Shown: positions 7,399-16,004 of the stretch, piece by piece
How the letters are laid out: every line of letters begins with the position of its first letter
How positions within the stretch are numbered: position 1 is the first letter of the stretch
Origin: Lachnospiraceae bacterium
GTDB taxonomy: Bacteria > Bacillota > Clostridia > Lachnospirales > Lachnospiraceae
Assembly: GCA_003520205.1 (NCBI GenBank)
Contig: DOVG01000226.1
Coordinates: 1 to 26,789 of the forward strand
Length of the DNA: 26,789 bases
Direction of reading: 5' to 3'
Program-made: the position numbers and the translations under genes
Notes under the pieces: generated by a model
What the model saw: the letters and a program-made list of their open reading frames with translations, nothing else
Told to the model about the DNA's origin: nothing
The model's database searches: none

Positions 7399-8844
7399 TT
7401 ATAATGATTTATATGACCTTCTTCTTGAAAGCACGCATCCTATTATCAGCATTACTATACTTGTCAGAATCATGTACCTCACTGATCTCATGTAACGGGG
7501 TCCTACTCCAAATACATTTAGTGCATAGAACGCATCTGTAATTACAGCTGAAGGATTAATACGATTGAACCATGGGAAATTTTGTTCTACGATCATCTTC
7601 ATATCACCGTACATTAGACCTGACATGAAGCCACCACCCAGCATTATCACCATGAGTATAGCTTCCTTTTTATCAACAGCGATTGTTCCAAAATGTCCTA
7701 TCATGAATCCCAGCATATTACCTACGAAGCTTGCCAGATATCCTGTAAGGAAAATGTACCCCAGATTGCCGCCAAATCTGATTTTGAGAACAAATATCAG
7801 ATAAAACAGCATGACTGTAATAATAATTAACTGAACAAATGTGATAGCTGCAAGATTTATAAGTTCAAGAAAAGTTTTTCTCACTGGAGAAACATCTATT
7901 CTTATACCTGTATTATTTGTTGACTGATTAGCCTGTGATTCTACAATTGTACGCATCACACTTACTGAACCCATAATCGCAACCATGGCAATCAGGTTAT
8001 AGAAATAAGCAACAAATGGATCCTTATTATCGCCAGCCATGTTCTTTGCATCGACAAACTGAATATCTTCAGTTGCTTTATCCATGATTTTTTCAGAATT
8101 CTCAAGATTCTCATGGTTTTCATTTATATTATCAATTGCCATTCCAACCTGAACTTTGTACTCACTGATAATAGTCGAAAGAATACTGTGCTTGACACCG
8201 CTTCCATTTACGAGTAAAGATACATCCTGCATTGAATCAACAGTTATTATGCCGGCAATGTCTCCATCCGAGAGCATTTCTTCTGCTTTCTTAAGCTCAG
8301 CTTCCGAGAGCCTGCCTGTACTGTTCAGCTGCAAATCCTGCATCATCTTTGTTCCATCATCGTACTCAAGTTCATTTACCATTTTGATAAATGGAAGGTC
8401 CTCTCTGGTAATGTTATCTATACTTGATCTATCTATCTTCAGATAATCATATGGGAAATCCGTCATGTCATAGCCTGCCATATCCTCGTAGCTTTTTATG
8501 AACTCAACGGAATCCAGCTCTGCATCTGTTACAGGTTTTTCCTTATCGAATTCCTTACCCATCGCTTCGGCAGTAGCCTTCTCTGTATAATAATTCTCCA
8601 GGTCTTTAGACATCCTGTCTGAATCAAGATTTGAGATAGCTTGCAAAACCTGATACTCATGGACTGCGTTATCAGTTACATTTATAACTACCGGTATTGT
8701 TTCCGACTTCTGCGAATCATAAATCGAATGAAATGCAAAATAGAAAAGTGTTCCTAACATTAGTGGAAATGCAAAACACCAGAACATGTAGGTCTTAGAT
8801 CTGAATGAACATTTTAGTTGTGATATAAATACTCTTCCAAACAT
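7399..8844 (-). CDS. ABC-2 exporter permease, first subunit (LnrM-like)
   Basis: The 481-aa protein has TM1 at about 19-42, an extended extracytoplasmic domain of about 235 residues rich in acidic and amphipathic helices, and then a block of five or six TM segments (from 'FVAYFYNLIAMVAIMGSV' to 'MILTSIVMLIIGCVL'). It is about 80 residues longer than its partner, and the extra length is all in the outside domain. That domain might contact the drug or a partner protein. It starts 15 nt after the ATPase stop with GCGGAG as ribosome site, so the two are tightly coupled. The family moves lipids, drugs or peptides outward; the substrate here is inferred only from operon type. Confidence 0.88.
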   Translation of the reverse strand: MFGRVFISQLKCSFRSKTYMFWCFAFPLMLGTLFYFAFHSIYDSQKSETIPVVINVTDNAVHEYQVLQAISNLDSDRMSKDLENYYTEKATAEAMGKEFDKEKPVTDAELDSVEFIKSYEDMAGYDMTDFPYDYLKIDRSSIDNITREDLPFIKMVNELEYDDGTKMMQDLQLNSTGRLSEAELKKAEEMLSDGDIAGIITVDSMQDVSLLVNGSGVKHSILSTIISEYKVQVGMAIDNINENHENLENSEKIMDKATEDIQFVDAKNMAGDNKDPFVAYFYNLIAMVAIMGSVSVMRTIVESQANQSTNNTGIRIDVSPVRKTFLELINLAAITFVQLIIITVMLFYLIFVLKIRFGGNLGYIFLTGYLASFVGNMLGFMIGHFGTIAVDKKEAILMVIMLGGGFMSGLMYGDMKMIVEQNFPWFNRINPSAVITDAFYALNVFGVGPRYMRSVRYMILTSIVMLIIGCVLSRRRSYKSL

Positions 8845-8859
8845 TTTCTTATCTCCGCT

Positions 8860-9807
8860 TTATTCTTTATCTCTAAGTTCTTTTCCTGTAATCTCCAGGA
8901 ACACATCATTAAGTGTAGGAAGTTCTGAATAGATTCTGTCGTACGATACATTATTATCTGACAGATACTCAATCACATGGGTGATATTATGCTTTCCTCC
9001 ACTGCACTTGATAGTCAGCTTGTCTGCTGCATATTTTACTTCATATACATGATTAAGCTTTTTGATTGCTTCTACATGTTCTTCTGAAAGATTTCTTATA
9101 TCTACGATTACATTTTCGGTATTTTTTATACGTCCTTTAAGTTCTTCACTCGTTCCTGACGCAACCTCTTTGCCCTTGTCCATAATGAGAATCCGAGAGC
9201 ATATCTGCTCAATCTCTTCCATGTAATGGCTTGTATAGATGATTGTCGCCCCATTATTATTCAGTTCAACAACTCCCTCAAGTATCTTATTTCTTGATTG
9301 AGGATCAACTGCAACCGTCGGCTCATCCAAGATGATCAGATCAGGCTTATGAGCAATACCACAGGCGATGTTGAGTCGTCTCAGAAGTCCGCCCGAAAGC
9401 TTCTTCGGATAGAATTTTCTGAAGTCGTTCAGATCTACAAAGTTAATCGCATCTTCTACATACTGCTTTCTTGTTTTTTTATCATTAATATACAGACCAC
9501 AGAAGTAGTCGATATTTTCATAGACTGTCAGTTCATCGAAAACGGCTACATTCTGGCATACAACTCCAATCCTCTTTTTTAAATCTCTGCGGTTGGGAGA
9601 CATTTTCTCACCAAAAAGCAGTACCTCGCCTTTATCGTAAGTCAGAAGTGAGAGCAGACAGTTGATAGTAGTTGTTTTTCCTGAACCATTAGGGCCGAGG
9701 AGTCCGAATATCTCACCCTTTTTTATCTCCAGGCTGAAATTATCAAGTGCTATCAGTTCTTTATACCTTTTAACTAGATTTGAGATTTTTACGATAGTTT
9801 CGCTCAT
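8860..9807 (-). CDS. ABC transporter ATP-binding subunit (LnrL-like)
   Basis: The 315-aa ATPase has all the key motifs: Walker A GPNGSGKT (38-45), Q-loop Q85, signature LSGG (137-140), Walker B LIILDEP (157-163) and the switch His194 in TSHYMEE. A C-terminal extension of about 90 residues is typical of ABC-2 drug exporters (DrrA/LnrL/CcmA type). It energises the two permeases that follow. ATG 9807 is preferred because AGGAA lies 6 nt upstream; a GTG at 9825 would add six residues but has no good ribosome site. It is the first gene of the operon, preceded by a -10 hexamer at 9863-9858 and two inverted repeats. Confidence 0.93.
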   Translation of the reverse strand: MSETIVKISNLVKRYKELIALDNFSLEIKKGEIFGLLGPNGSGKTTTINCLLSLLTYDKGEVLLFGEKMSPNRRDLKKRIGVVCQNVAVFDELTVYENIDYFCGLYINDKKTRKQYVEDAINFVDLNDFRKFYPKKLSGGLLRRLNIACGIAHKPDLIILDEPTVAVDPQSRNKILEGVVELNNNGATIIYTSHYMEEIEQICSRILIMDKGKEVASGTSEELKGRIKNTENVIVDIRNLSEEHVEAIKKLNHVYEVKYAADKLTIKCSGGKHNITHVIEYLSDNNVSYDRIYSELPTLNDVFLEITGKELRDKE

Positions 9808-9857
9808 TTTGATTTCCTGAGTCACTTCAAGAAGTAACTTTCCTTTCCGATTTGATG

Positions 9858-9893
9858 ATTATAATTTATCATACTACCGGCTTACATGGTAGT
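9858..9893 (-). promoter_or_regulatory. Promoter region of the ABC/two-component operon, weak -35 under an inverted repeat
   Basis: A perfect -10, TATAAT (9863-9858, minus strand), has no good -35: the hexamer 17 nt upstream is TGTAAG. ACTACC (9873-9878) and GGTAGT (9888-9893) flank that -35 position as a 6-bp inverted repeat. A consensus -10 with a poor -35 suggests an activator-dependent promoter. Confidence 0.5.
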
Positions 9894-9912
9894 GAAGCCT
9901 GTCATCATATGA

Positions 9913-9930
9913 ATATGACAAATGTCATAT
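9913..9930. promoter_or_regulatory. Candidate response-regulator site (8-bp palindrome)
   Basis: Arms ATATGACA and TGTCATAT are separated by AA, centred about 60 bp upstream of the -10 of the ABC operon. Dyads of this size and spacing are typical of NarL/DesR-type regulators. A half-site, ATGACAT, recurs at 9974-9980 near the divergent gene's promoter. Confidence 0.5.
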
Positions 9931-9997
9931 GTCTGAAATTAATAACAAAAACTTCCCACATAGAATAAAATAAATGACATAAGTGCTAAAATCAGAG

Positions 9998-10026
9998 TTG
10001 ACTGTAAATTCCATTTGTGAGATAAT
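9998..10026 (+). promoter_or_regulatory. Promoter for the DUF5684 gene
   Basis: TTGACT (9998-10003), 17 nt, GATAAT (10021-10026). Transcription should start near 10033, exactly at the leader hairpin TGTATGT/ACATACA. Confidence 0.65.
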
Positions 10027-10032
10027 ATCAGC

Positions 10033-10052
10033 TGTATGTTTTCAGACATACA
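10033..10052 (+). promoter_or_regulatory. 7-bp hairpin at the 5' end of the DUF5684 leader
   Basis: TGTATGT (10033-10039) and ACATACA (10046-10052) pair around a 6-nt loop. If transcription starts near 10033, the mRNA would begin with this stem, a common 5' stabilising arrangement. It could alternatively be an operator. Confidence 0.4.
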
Positions 10053-10080
10053 ATAAATATTTTTAAAGGGGGATTCTATT

Positions 10081-10455
10081 ATGGATCAACAGCAAATCAT
10101 GGATATGTATGCTCAGATGATGCCTGCGTATATCGGATCTTTTCTTGTATCATACGTAATATCAGCTATAGCATATATGAAGATATTTGAGAAAGCCGGT
10201 GTGACTACCTGGTATGCATGGGTACCTATCCTTAATACATACTGGATCACAAAGGTAGCTACTGGAAATGGATGGCTTTTCCTTCTCATCCTTATTCCTT
10301 GTGTAGGTACTCTTATCTACCTTATTCTTATGGCTATTAAGCTTTCAGGCGCATTCGGATGTGGTGGTGGAATGATCGCCCTCCTTATTTTATTACCGAT
10401 TGTCGGATATCTTGTTCTGGCCTTTGGTAGTTCACAGTATGTTGGACCACAGTAA
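10081..10455 (+). CDS. DUF5684 small membrane protein (124 aa)
   Basis: The protein has three or four TM segments and the family hallmark 'KAGVTTWYAWVPILNTYW' after TM1, which matches DUF5684-type proteins. Cys/Gly-rich 'GCGGG' sits before the last TM segment. The family's function is not established; it often lies near secretion or signal-peptidase genes, from memory. It is the only plus-strand gene in a 20-kb minus-strand stretch, divergent from the ABC operon and ended by a strong terminator, so it is probably a single-gene unit. A GGGGG ribosome site lies 8 nt before the ATG. Confidence 0.8.
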   Translation: MDQQQIMDMYAQMMPAYIGSFLVSYVISAIAYMKIFEKAGVTTWYAWVPILNTYWITKVATGNGWLFLLILIPCVGTLIYLILMAIKLSGAFGCGGGMIALLILLPIVGYLVLAFGSSQYVGPQ

Positions 10456-10472
10456 TCACATAATATAAATAG

Positions 10473-10505
10473 AAAGCTCAGGTTACGGCCTGAGCTTTTA
10501 ATTTA
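10473..10505 (+). terminator. Bidirectional intrinsic terminator
   Basis: AAAGCTCAGG (10473-10482) and CCTGAGCTTT (10489-10498) pair perfectly around TTACGG and run into TTTAATTTAT. The A-run on the left arm makes it usable from the minus strand too, so it can end both the DUF5684 transcript and the trmL-side operon. Confidence 0.9.
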
Positions 10506-11084
10506 TATCTCATTTACATACTTTAATCTATGGAGTTCTCCTTCATCTTCCAGTCCCGGAAAGTCCAGCTGTCTTAATGCTTCATATAGAACTATGGCTA
10601 CACTGTTGGCAAGATTCAGAGACCTCTCCTCTGGAAGCATTGGTATCCGGATACATTCATCCGGATGCTCAGCAAGTATCTCTTCCGGTATTCCTGCACT
10701 CTCGCGACCGAACATTATATAATCACCATCATGGAATTCAACATCTGTATATCTATGCTTGCCCTTGGTAGTTGCGTAGTATATCTTCAGTCCGCTGATT
10801 TTCTTTTCACCAGCCGAGATATCATCTAAAACTTCCGAAGCAGTATAAGCGTCTTCTGAAGTCCCGGAAGCTGCAAAATATTCATAGAATGCCTCAACAT
10901 TATCATGCTCTATCACATCCAGCTTCGGCCAGTAATCAAGGCCTGCTCTTTTAACTGTTTTCTCATTTATCCTAAAGCCCAACGGTCTGATAAGATGAAG
11001 ACGCGCTCCTGTTATTACACAGGTTCTTCCTATATTGCCCGTATTCTGTGGTATTTCCGGTTCGTGAAGAACTATGTTAAGCAT
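10503..11084 (-). CDS. trmL: tRNA (cytidine/uridine-34 2'-O)-methyltransferase
   Basis: The 193-aa protein is a SPOUT methylase matching TrmL/YibK along its length. It opens with 'LHEPEIPQNTGNIGRTC', followed by 'RPLGF', and has the knot motifs 'FGRESAGIP' and 'RIPM...RSLNLANSVAIVLYE'. TrmL uses S-adenosylmethionine to 2'-O-methylate the wobble base of leucine tRNAs. The C-terminal ~15 residues extend slightly past the usual end. AAAGGA lies 7 nt before the ATG. It is the last gene before the terminator, 26 nt after the c-di-GMP phosphodiesterase. A housekeeping gene at the end of a surface-glycan operon is probably just positional. Confidence 0.93.
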   Translation of the reverse strand: MLNIVLHEPEIPQNTGNIGRTCVITGARLHLIRPLGFRINEKTVKRAGLDYWPKLDVIEHDNVEAFYEYFAASGTSEDAYTASEVLDDISAGEKKISGLKIYYATTKGKHRYTDVEFHDGDYIMFGRESAGIPEEILAEHPDECIRIPMLPEERSLNLANSVAIVLYEALRQLDFPGLEDEGELHRLKYVNEI

Positions 11085-11110
11085 GTTTTTTCCTTTCCAT
11101 GTAATTTATA

Positions 11111-13213
11111 TCATGATGCGGGTGATTTCATTCTCTTTTCAAATTCATTCCCAGGCATCGGCTTATCATAGATGTAGCCCTGAATCATATCGCAGCCCTG
11201 CTTTGCCAGAAACTCAACCTGATCCCGTTTTTCAACTCCCTCTGCCACAGTACGCATATGCAGATTCTTTGCAAGATTAATTGCACCGGAAACAACTATT
11301 TCCCCTCGCTCATCCTCCAGATCTCCACGGAAGAATTCAGCATCCAGCTTCAATACATCCAGAGGCATATCCTTCAGTGAGTTAAGTGATGAATAGCCCG
11401 AACCAAAGTCGTCCATAGAAACAGCAAAGCCGTATTCCTTAAGCTTCTTGATAGTGTTTATTATGGCCTTTTTGTCATCGAAAAATGCGCTCTCTGTCAG
11501 TTCTATTTCTATCAGACTGCGTCGTGCATCTGCCGCATCCACCATGTTTCTTATCTGCTCAGCCAGATCCGGTTCAACAAAATGTGCTCTGGATACATTT
11601 ACGGACACAGGCACACATTTATAACCCTGATCGTACCACCTCTTCTGGTCTCTCGCTACATGTTCTATCATATAATGATCTATCTCAGTAATGAAACCAT
11701 TTTTCTCAAATATCGGAATGAATCTTCCCGGAGGCACTATACCGAACTCCGGCGAATTCCATCTGATAAGCGCCTCAGCCCCTGAAAGTTCATCATTATT
11801 CGGGTTATATTTGGGCTGATAATATACTACGAATTCTTCATTCTCTATTGCACTTCTCTGATGTTCAACTACAGTATCAAACCATCTCTGCTCTTCAAAA
11901 AGCTTTTCATCAAATACAGCTATTGCAGTATCATCACTTTCCTCGAGAGTTGCCCTTGCAGTGCAGGCATTATTATACTCAAGCTCTATATCCAGATCCT
12001 GAAGCTTCACAGGTTTACCCTTCTCATCAAGTTTTATATTCAGAGGATCTATTCCAACATGAAAATTCAGGTCATGCTCTTCATCAGTTTGCTTCAAAGT
12101 ATTAATCAGCTCATAGAGTCTTTCCTTTAACTCATCAAGCTCATCATACATTAGCAGTAAAGCAAAATTTGCAGAAGCATAATGTGCCGAAAGCTCTTTC
12201 TTCTTATCTATATTTTTACTAATTGCTTTATCAAGCTTCTGAAGCAGCTCCTCACCTTCCTCTATGGAATGGCAGAGGCAGTAATTTCTGTATTTAACAA
12301 AATCAATATTTACCATTGCATACTTTACATTTTTATGCTTCAACAGACGGCTGCCCCGCATCCTGAAATATGTCCAGTTATTACCTTCGGTTATTTCGTC
12401 CTTCAGGAATATATTATTAAGCCTTTTCTGATTCCTTATGCTCGAAATAATTCTGCCTATAATTACAAAAATCAAAATAAGCAGCAATATGGCAATTATA
12501 ATAGTCAGGCCGGCAGCAAAAAATATGTCAGACATTTTTACCGAATAAACATATTTACCGATAATCCGTCCACCGCCCTTAATCTCAGAAACTATCCAGA
12601 CCGATGATCTGATCACATTGATAGCCATTATCTGTTTGGAATTTTCATCGTCCATTGAGATGGTTTTATACACAACGCCGGTCTTTTCATCAACCACATC
12701 TTCGCTGTATTTTTCTATCTCTTCTGTTACAAAAAGCTTATTTTTCTTAAAATCATTCTCCAGCTTCTTAAAATCTATGTGTAGATCTCCACCCTTGGGA
12801 ATCAAATATGAATCTTCTTTATCTGAAAAAACAAATACTGTATTCTCGCCATCAACAGCTTCAACATATCCGCCATTATCAGTGTGAGTATCTTCTCCAT
12901 TACTGTGGATTACATTTCCTGAAGCATCCTCAATAATATAAGCCTCAAGTTCTTTATCCAGACTCTTATATATAAAGGTTTTTTCAGCTTCTGACGCATT
13001 ACTATATAGATCAGCCTTAATATCCAGAAGCCTTTTTCCATCAAAAAGCTGTGTAAGCGTCAGATAAACAATAAGCTCGCTGGCAAATAACACAAAGGCA
13101 GCTATAGTTATGAATATGAAAAGCAAAAATGTAAGCTGTGAAAACCACACATTATTCTTTTTCAGCTTCCGAAAATTCTTATCTCGTTTTCTCATATGAG
13201 TTGATTTTTTCAT
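11111..13213 (-). CDS. Membrane c-di-GMP phosphodiesterase: sensor, degenerate GGDEF, EAL
   Basis: The 700-aa protein has TM1 (about 26-52), an extracytoplasmic sensor of ~175 residues, TM2 (about 230-255), a GGDEF-type domain and a C-terminal EAL domain. In the GGDEF domain the active-site loop reads ASANFALLL instead of GGDEF, so it should not make c-di-GMP. The EAL domain keeps EAL (480-482), the Asn of SVNVSR, the Glu of ELTES, the DD of DDFGSGYSS, the Lys of KLD and the Glu of AEGVE, so it should hydrolyse c-di-GMP to pGpG. ATG 13213 has GAGGAG 6 nt upstream; the frame extends to 13234 without one. It lies in the same run as an AlgI/AlgX-like pair, whose homologues in other bacteria sit in c-di-GMP-controlled exopolysaccharide systems. 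Confidence 0.93.
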   Translation of the reverse strand: MKKSTHMRKRDKNFRKLKKNNVWFSQLTFLLFIFITIAAFVLFASELIVYLTLTQLFDGKRLLDIKADLYSNASEAEKTFIYKSLDKELEAYIIEDASGNVIHSNGEDTHTDNGGYVEAVDGENTVFVFSDKEDSYLIPKGGDLHIDFKKLENDFKKNKLFVTEEIEKYSEDVVDEKTGVVYKTISMDDENSKQIMAINVIRSSVWIVSEIKGGGRIIGKYVYSVKMSDIFFAAGLTIIIAILLLILIFVIIGRIISSIRNQKRLNNIFLKDEITEGNNWTYFRMRGSRLLKHKNVKYAMVNIDFVKYRNYCLCHSIEEGEELLQKLDKAISKNIDKKKELSAHYASANFALLLMYDELDELKERLYELINTLKQTDEEHDLNFHVGIDPLNIKLDEKGKPVKLQDLDIELEYNNACTARATLEESDDTAIAVFDEKLFEEQRWFDTVVEHQRSAIENEEFVVYYQPKYNPNNDELSGAEALIRWNSPEFGIVPPGRFIPIFEKNGFITEIDHYMIEHVARDQKRWYDQGYKCVPVSVNVSRAHFVEPDLAEQIRNMVDAADARRSLIEIELTESAFFDDKKAIINTIKKLKEYGFAVSMDDFGSGYSSLNSLKDMPLDVLKLDAEFFRGDLEDERGEIVVSGAINLAKNLHMRTVAEGVEKRDQVEFLAKQGCDMIQGYIYDKPMPGNEFEKRMKSPAS

Positions 13214-13261
13214 GCCGGACTCCTCTATTATCATTAATTCTTTGCACTAATCGGGATGAAA

Positions 13262-14347
13262 CTATCTTACTTGCTCCTGAGTTTTTTTACTATTAGCTAC
13301 TAACAGTCTGGAATATGCCAGATTCCACGTCCCTCCATTCAGGGGTATTGCCCCAGCTTCAAGTAAAGCTTTTGTCGTAACATATCTGTAAGAGTCTTTG
13401 TTACAAGGATATATATACATAGGAATTCCAGCATCCTTGCACCTCTTTAGCAAATGAAGCGCAGAATGAGCCGAATCATCGGCAGCATTTGCTGTACTGC
13501 TGTGATACAGACCATGAAGCACACATCTGACTTCCTCCAGCGAAAACCTGTTATAATTGATTCCAACATATGGTTTTATATACAGGACATCGTCTGTCAG
13601 TAATATGTTCTTTTTAATTAGAGGGGGACCTTCAAAATGATCATTATCTAAAGCTTCTTCTACAGAAACCTCTTCTTCTATATCTATCTTATTAACCGAT
13701 TTTCCTTCGATTGTTTCTTTTTCTATCCATTCTTCAAATCTGATCATGCCCGCACTGAAAAAATCCTCTGAATAATCAGCGCACTCTTCCAGCAAAGCAG
13801 CCCGGTGCACATAGGAAATGCCATTCATATTTCTATATACAACATATGTATTATCCGATGGGAAAACATTACTTTCTAACGATTCATTTTCCGGTTTATT
13901 AATCGAAATGACATTAATCATCCTGACTGCATTTGCAAAGTTCTCCACTGCATTACTTTCAGGATCTGTAATGATTCGATTACCTGATACCAGAATAACA
14001 GGACACTCCAGTCCTCTCATCAGAACCGAAAGAAGTGGCGCAGTCATATGAAGGCTGTCCGTTCCATGAAGTATGATCAGTCCACTATACTTTCCATAAT
14101 CCACATCCCTGAGCGCAGCCAGCAGCACATTCCATGCTTCTATGGTCATATTCTCACTGAGTACATTTATGGGACTTACAATATCAAAAGAAAGGTCCGA
14201 AACATCCAAATCTTTTTTAAGACTGTTCTTCGCCTCATCCACCAGTACCGGAAGCACCGCTCCTGTATTCACATTATTCTTATTTCCATTTTCAGCTGAG
14301 GCAGTACTGCAGATAGTACCACCGGTTGTAACTATTAATATCTTCAT
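13262..14347 (-). CDS. Asparaginase-family amidohydrolase
   Basis: The 361-aa protein carries both asparaginase active-site blocks: TTGGTI near the start (nucleophile Thr11) and HGTDSLHMTA (His94, Thr96, Asp97). The family hydrolyses L-asparagine to aspartate and ammonia. There is no signal peptide, so a cytosolic type I-like enzyme is expected. The second half is divergent: an acidic insert ('EKETIEGKSVNKIDIEEEVSVEE') splits the two lobes, and the C-terminal end ('GGTWNLAYSRLLVANSKK') differs from AnsA. Substrate specificity could therefore differ. It starts 44 nt after the AlgX-like gene, with no terminator visible between, and may be co-transcribed with the glycan genes. Confidence 0.85.
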   Translation of the reverse strand: MKILIVTTGGTICSTASAENGNKNNVNTGAVLPVLVDEAKNSLKKDLDVSDLSFDIVSPINVLSENMTIEAWNVLLAALRDVDYGKYSGLIILHGTDSLHMTAPLLSVLMRGLECPVILVSGNRIITDPESNAVENFANAVRMINVISINKPENESLESNVFPSDNTYVVYRNMNGISYVHRAALLEECADYSEDFFSAGMIRFEEWIEKETIEGKSVNKIDIEEEVSVEEALDNDHFEGPPLIKKNILLTDDVLYIKPYVGINYNRFSLEEVRCVLHGLYHSSTANAADDSAHSALHLLKRCKDAGIPMYIYPCNKDSYRYVTTKALLEAGAIPLNGGTWNLAYSRLLVANSKKTQEQVR

Positions 14348-14391
14348 ATCTTCTGGTTTATCCTCTAACCTACTACAATAGATTACATCAA

Positions 14392-15990
14392 CTAATATAG
14401 TGTTATATCACTAAATACATACTGTGAATCCGCATTACCGGAATTATCTATATATCCACCATTAAAGATGATTGTGGCACCGCCTTCAAGCTGTGATACA
14501 TCAATAAGGTATTGATGCCATTCGTTATCCAGATTGGGATATGTCTCGGTGCGTTCCGCCATTACATTTCCATTGCTATCATAAATATATACAGTTAATT
14601 GACCATGATCCGCGGCCTTTTTTCCGTAAAAGATCAGATTTTTATATTCACCTATATCATCTACAGAAAACTTAAAACCAATATATCCTGTATCCCTTAA
14701 ATAATCTGATACGGAGATATCACTTTCTGACGGACGACCTATACATCCGGTACATAATAAACCATCAGCTCCATTATACTGGTCTTCCACTACTTCCGCA
14801 TTTTGAATCGTGACCAGTTCGGTGTCATTAAAATCTATATGCAGAGGTTCCACACCATTTATCTTCTCATTAAACAGCACTTCCATAAATCTGTCATTTT
14901 CATAATCTTCCTGATCATTAAGCTGTGCATAGTCATAATTATAATACAAATCTTTTTCTTCTGTCAGATAGGATTCATAGTTATCATAGGTCAAAAGGCA
15001 TTTATCCTCTGACATATATTTTATCATCATGCTGTTTACCCACTCACCATAATGAATACTATCCTTATAATTATTCAGGTCGGTGGTTATATCAGATAAA
15101 CAATTGAAAGAATAAAGCTTTATATTTTTATGTTTCAGTATCTCCTCAATTATCAGCTTTTCTGCCTCAATCTGTTTATTAAGGTAACCATAGTCTCTTT
15201 TATTCTGCCACCACTGAATACTGTATGGAGTAATGAAATAGTAGAAGGTAGTATCAGGATATTCCTCTGCTATTCCAGTCACATTCTGTGTTATATTCTC
15301 CAGAATTATATTCTTTTCTTCTTCTGTGATTCCGGCACCTTCCGTGGCTTCTCTTACAGTAACCCCATCAGGATACAATACATTTTTACCGAAAACCCAG
15401 CCTCCCATCCAGTTGGAATAATCATCAAAGGATGTTATTCCGGGCTCAAAGGAATCCTTACTTCTTTCCTTTATCATAGGATAAACATATGAAAAGAACA
15501 CATCACCATTAAATAAATACTTCACATCATTAAAATCATTATCATCATACAGATAGGTAGGATACTCTCCAAGGTCCTCCCTCATTCGTTCACTATCATC
15601 AAAGAACATATCCATATCCAATCCGCGAATAATAATTCTCAGATCGTCGTTATCAGCCAATGCCGTTTCCAGATATTCATTTGATTCTTTAAATGTCGCT
15701 CCCGAAGAACACACCTTGATAAACTTACAACCAAAAGCTTCTTCTGCTTCTGAAGCTTTGAAGTTTTCTACCATGGAAGTACCGGTTATCAGACCACTAT
15801 AATCAAAGTGTTCTATAATTCCGTAATTAAGGCTTCGTTGATTCTCCAGTTTATAAAAATAATGGGCAGTATCCGGCTCATGAAAATGAATAAACGGATC
15901 AACTTTATAAGTCAGACCGCCTACAGTCAATAGGCTGCCTAAAACCAATACTAAGTATATAATTACCCATATCACATGTTTTTTACTCAT
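14392..15990 (-). CDS. SGNH/AlgX-like O-acyltransferase partner with C-terminal carbohydrate-binding-like domain
   Basis: The 532-aa protein has an N-terminal anchor (TM about 6-25) and a region resembling the SGNH folds of AlgJ, AlgX and DltD: GTSM with candidate catalytic Ser72, and a DSIH motif giving Asp310 and His313. The last ~145 residues look like a beta-sandwich carbohydrate-binding module ('IGFKFSVDDIGEYKNLIFYG', 'LTVYIYDSNGN', 'WHQYLIDVSQLEGG'). Pseudomonas AlgX has the same SGNH-then-CBM order. It lies 14 nt after the MBOAT gene, matching known MBOAT-SGNH pairs that carry acyl groups across the membrane and onto polymers outside. Overall similarity to AlgX is judged by motif and architecture only. 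Confidence 0.75.
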   Translation of the reverse strand: MSKKHVIWVIIYLVLVLGSLLTVGGLTYKVDPFIHFHEPDTAHYFYKLENQRSLNYGIIEHFDYSGLITGTSMVENFKASEAEEAFGCKFIKVCSSGATFKESNEYLETALADNDDLRIIIRGLDMDMFFDDSERMREDLGEYPTYLYDDNDFNDVKYLFNGDVFFSYVYPMIKERSKDSFEPGITSFDDYSNWMGGWVFGKNVLYPDGVTVREATEGAGITEEEKNIILENITQNVTGIAEEYPDTTFYYFITPYSIQWWQNKRDYGYLNKQIEAEKLIIEEILKHKNIKLYSFNCLSDITTDLNNYKDSIHYGEWVNSMMIKYMSEDKCLLTYDNYESYLTEEKDLYYNYDYAQLNDQEDYENDRFMEVLFNEKINGVEPLHIDFNDTELVTIQNAEVVEDQYNGADGLLCTGCIGRPSESDISVSDYLRDTGYIGFKFSVDDIGEYKNLIFYGKKAADHGQLTVYIYDSNGNVMAERTETYPNLDNEWHQYLIDVSQLEGGATIIFNGGYIDNSGNADSQYVFSDITLY

Positions 15991-16004
15991 AATTCTTTTC
16001 CTGA

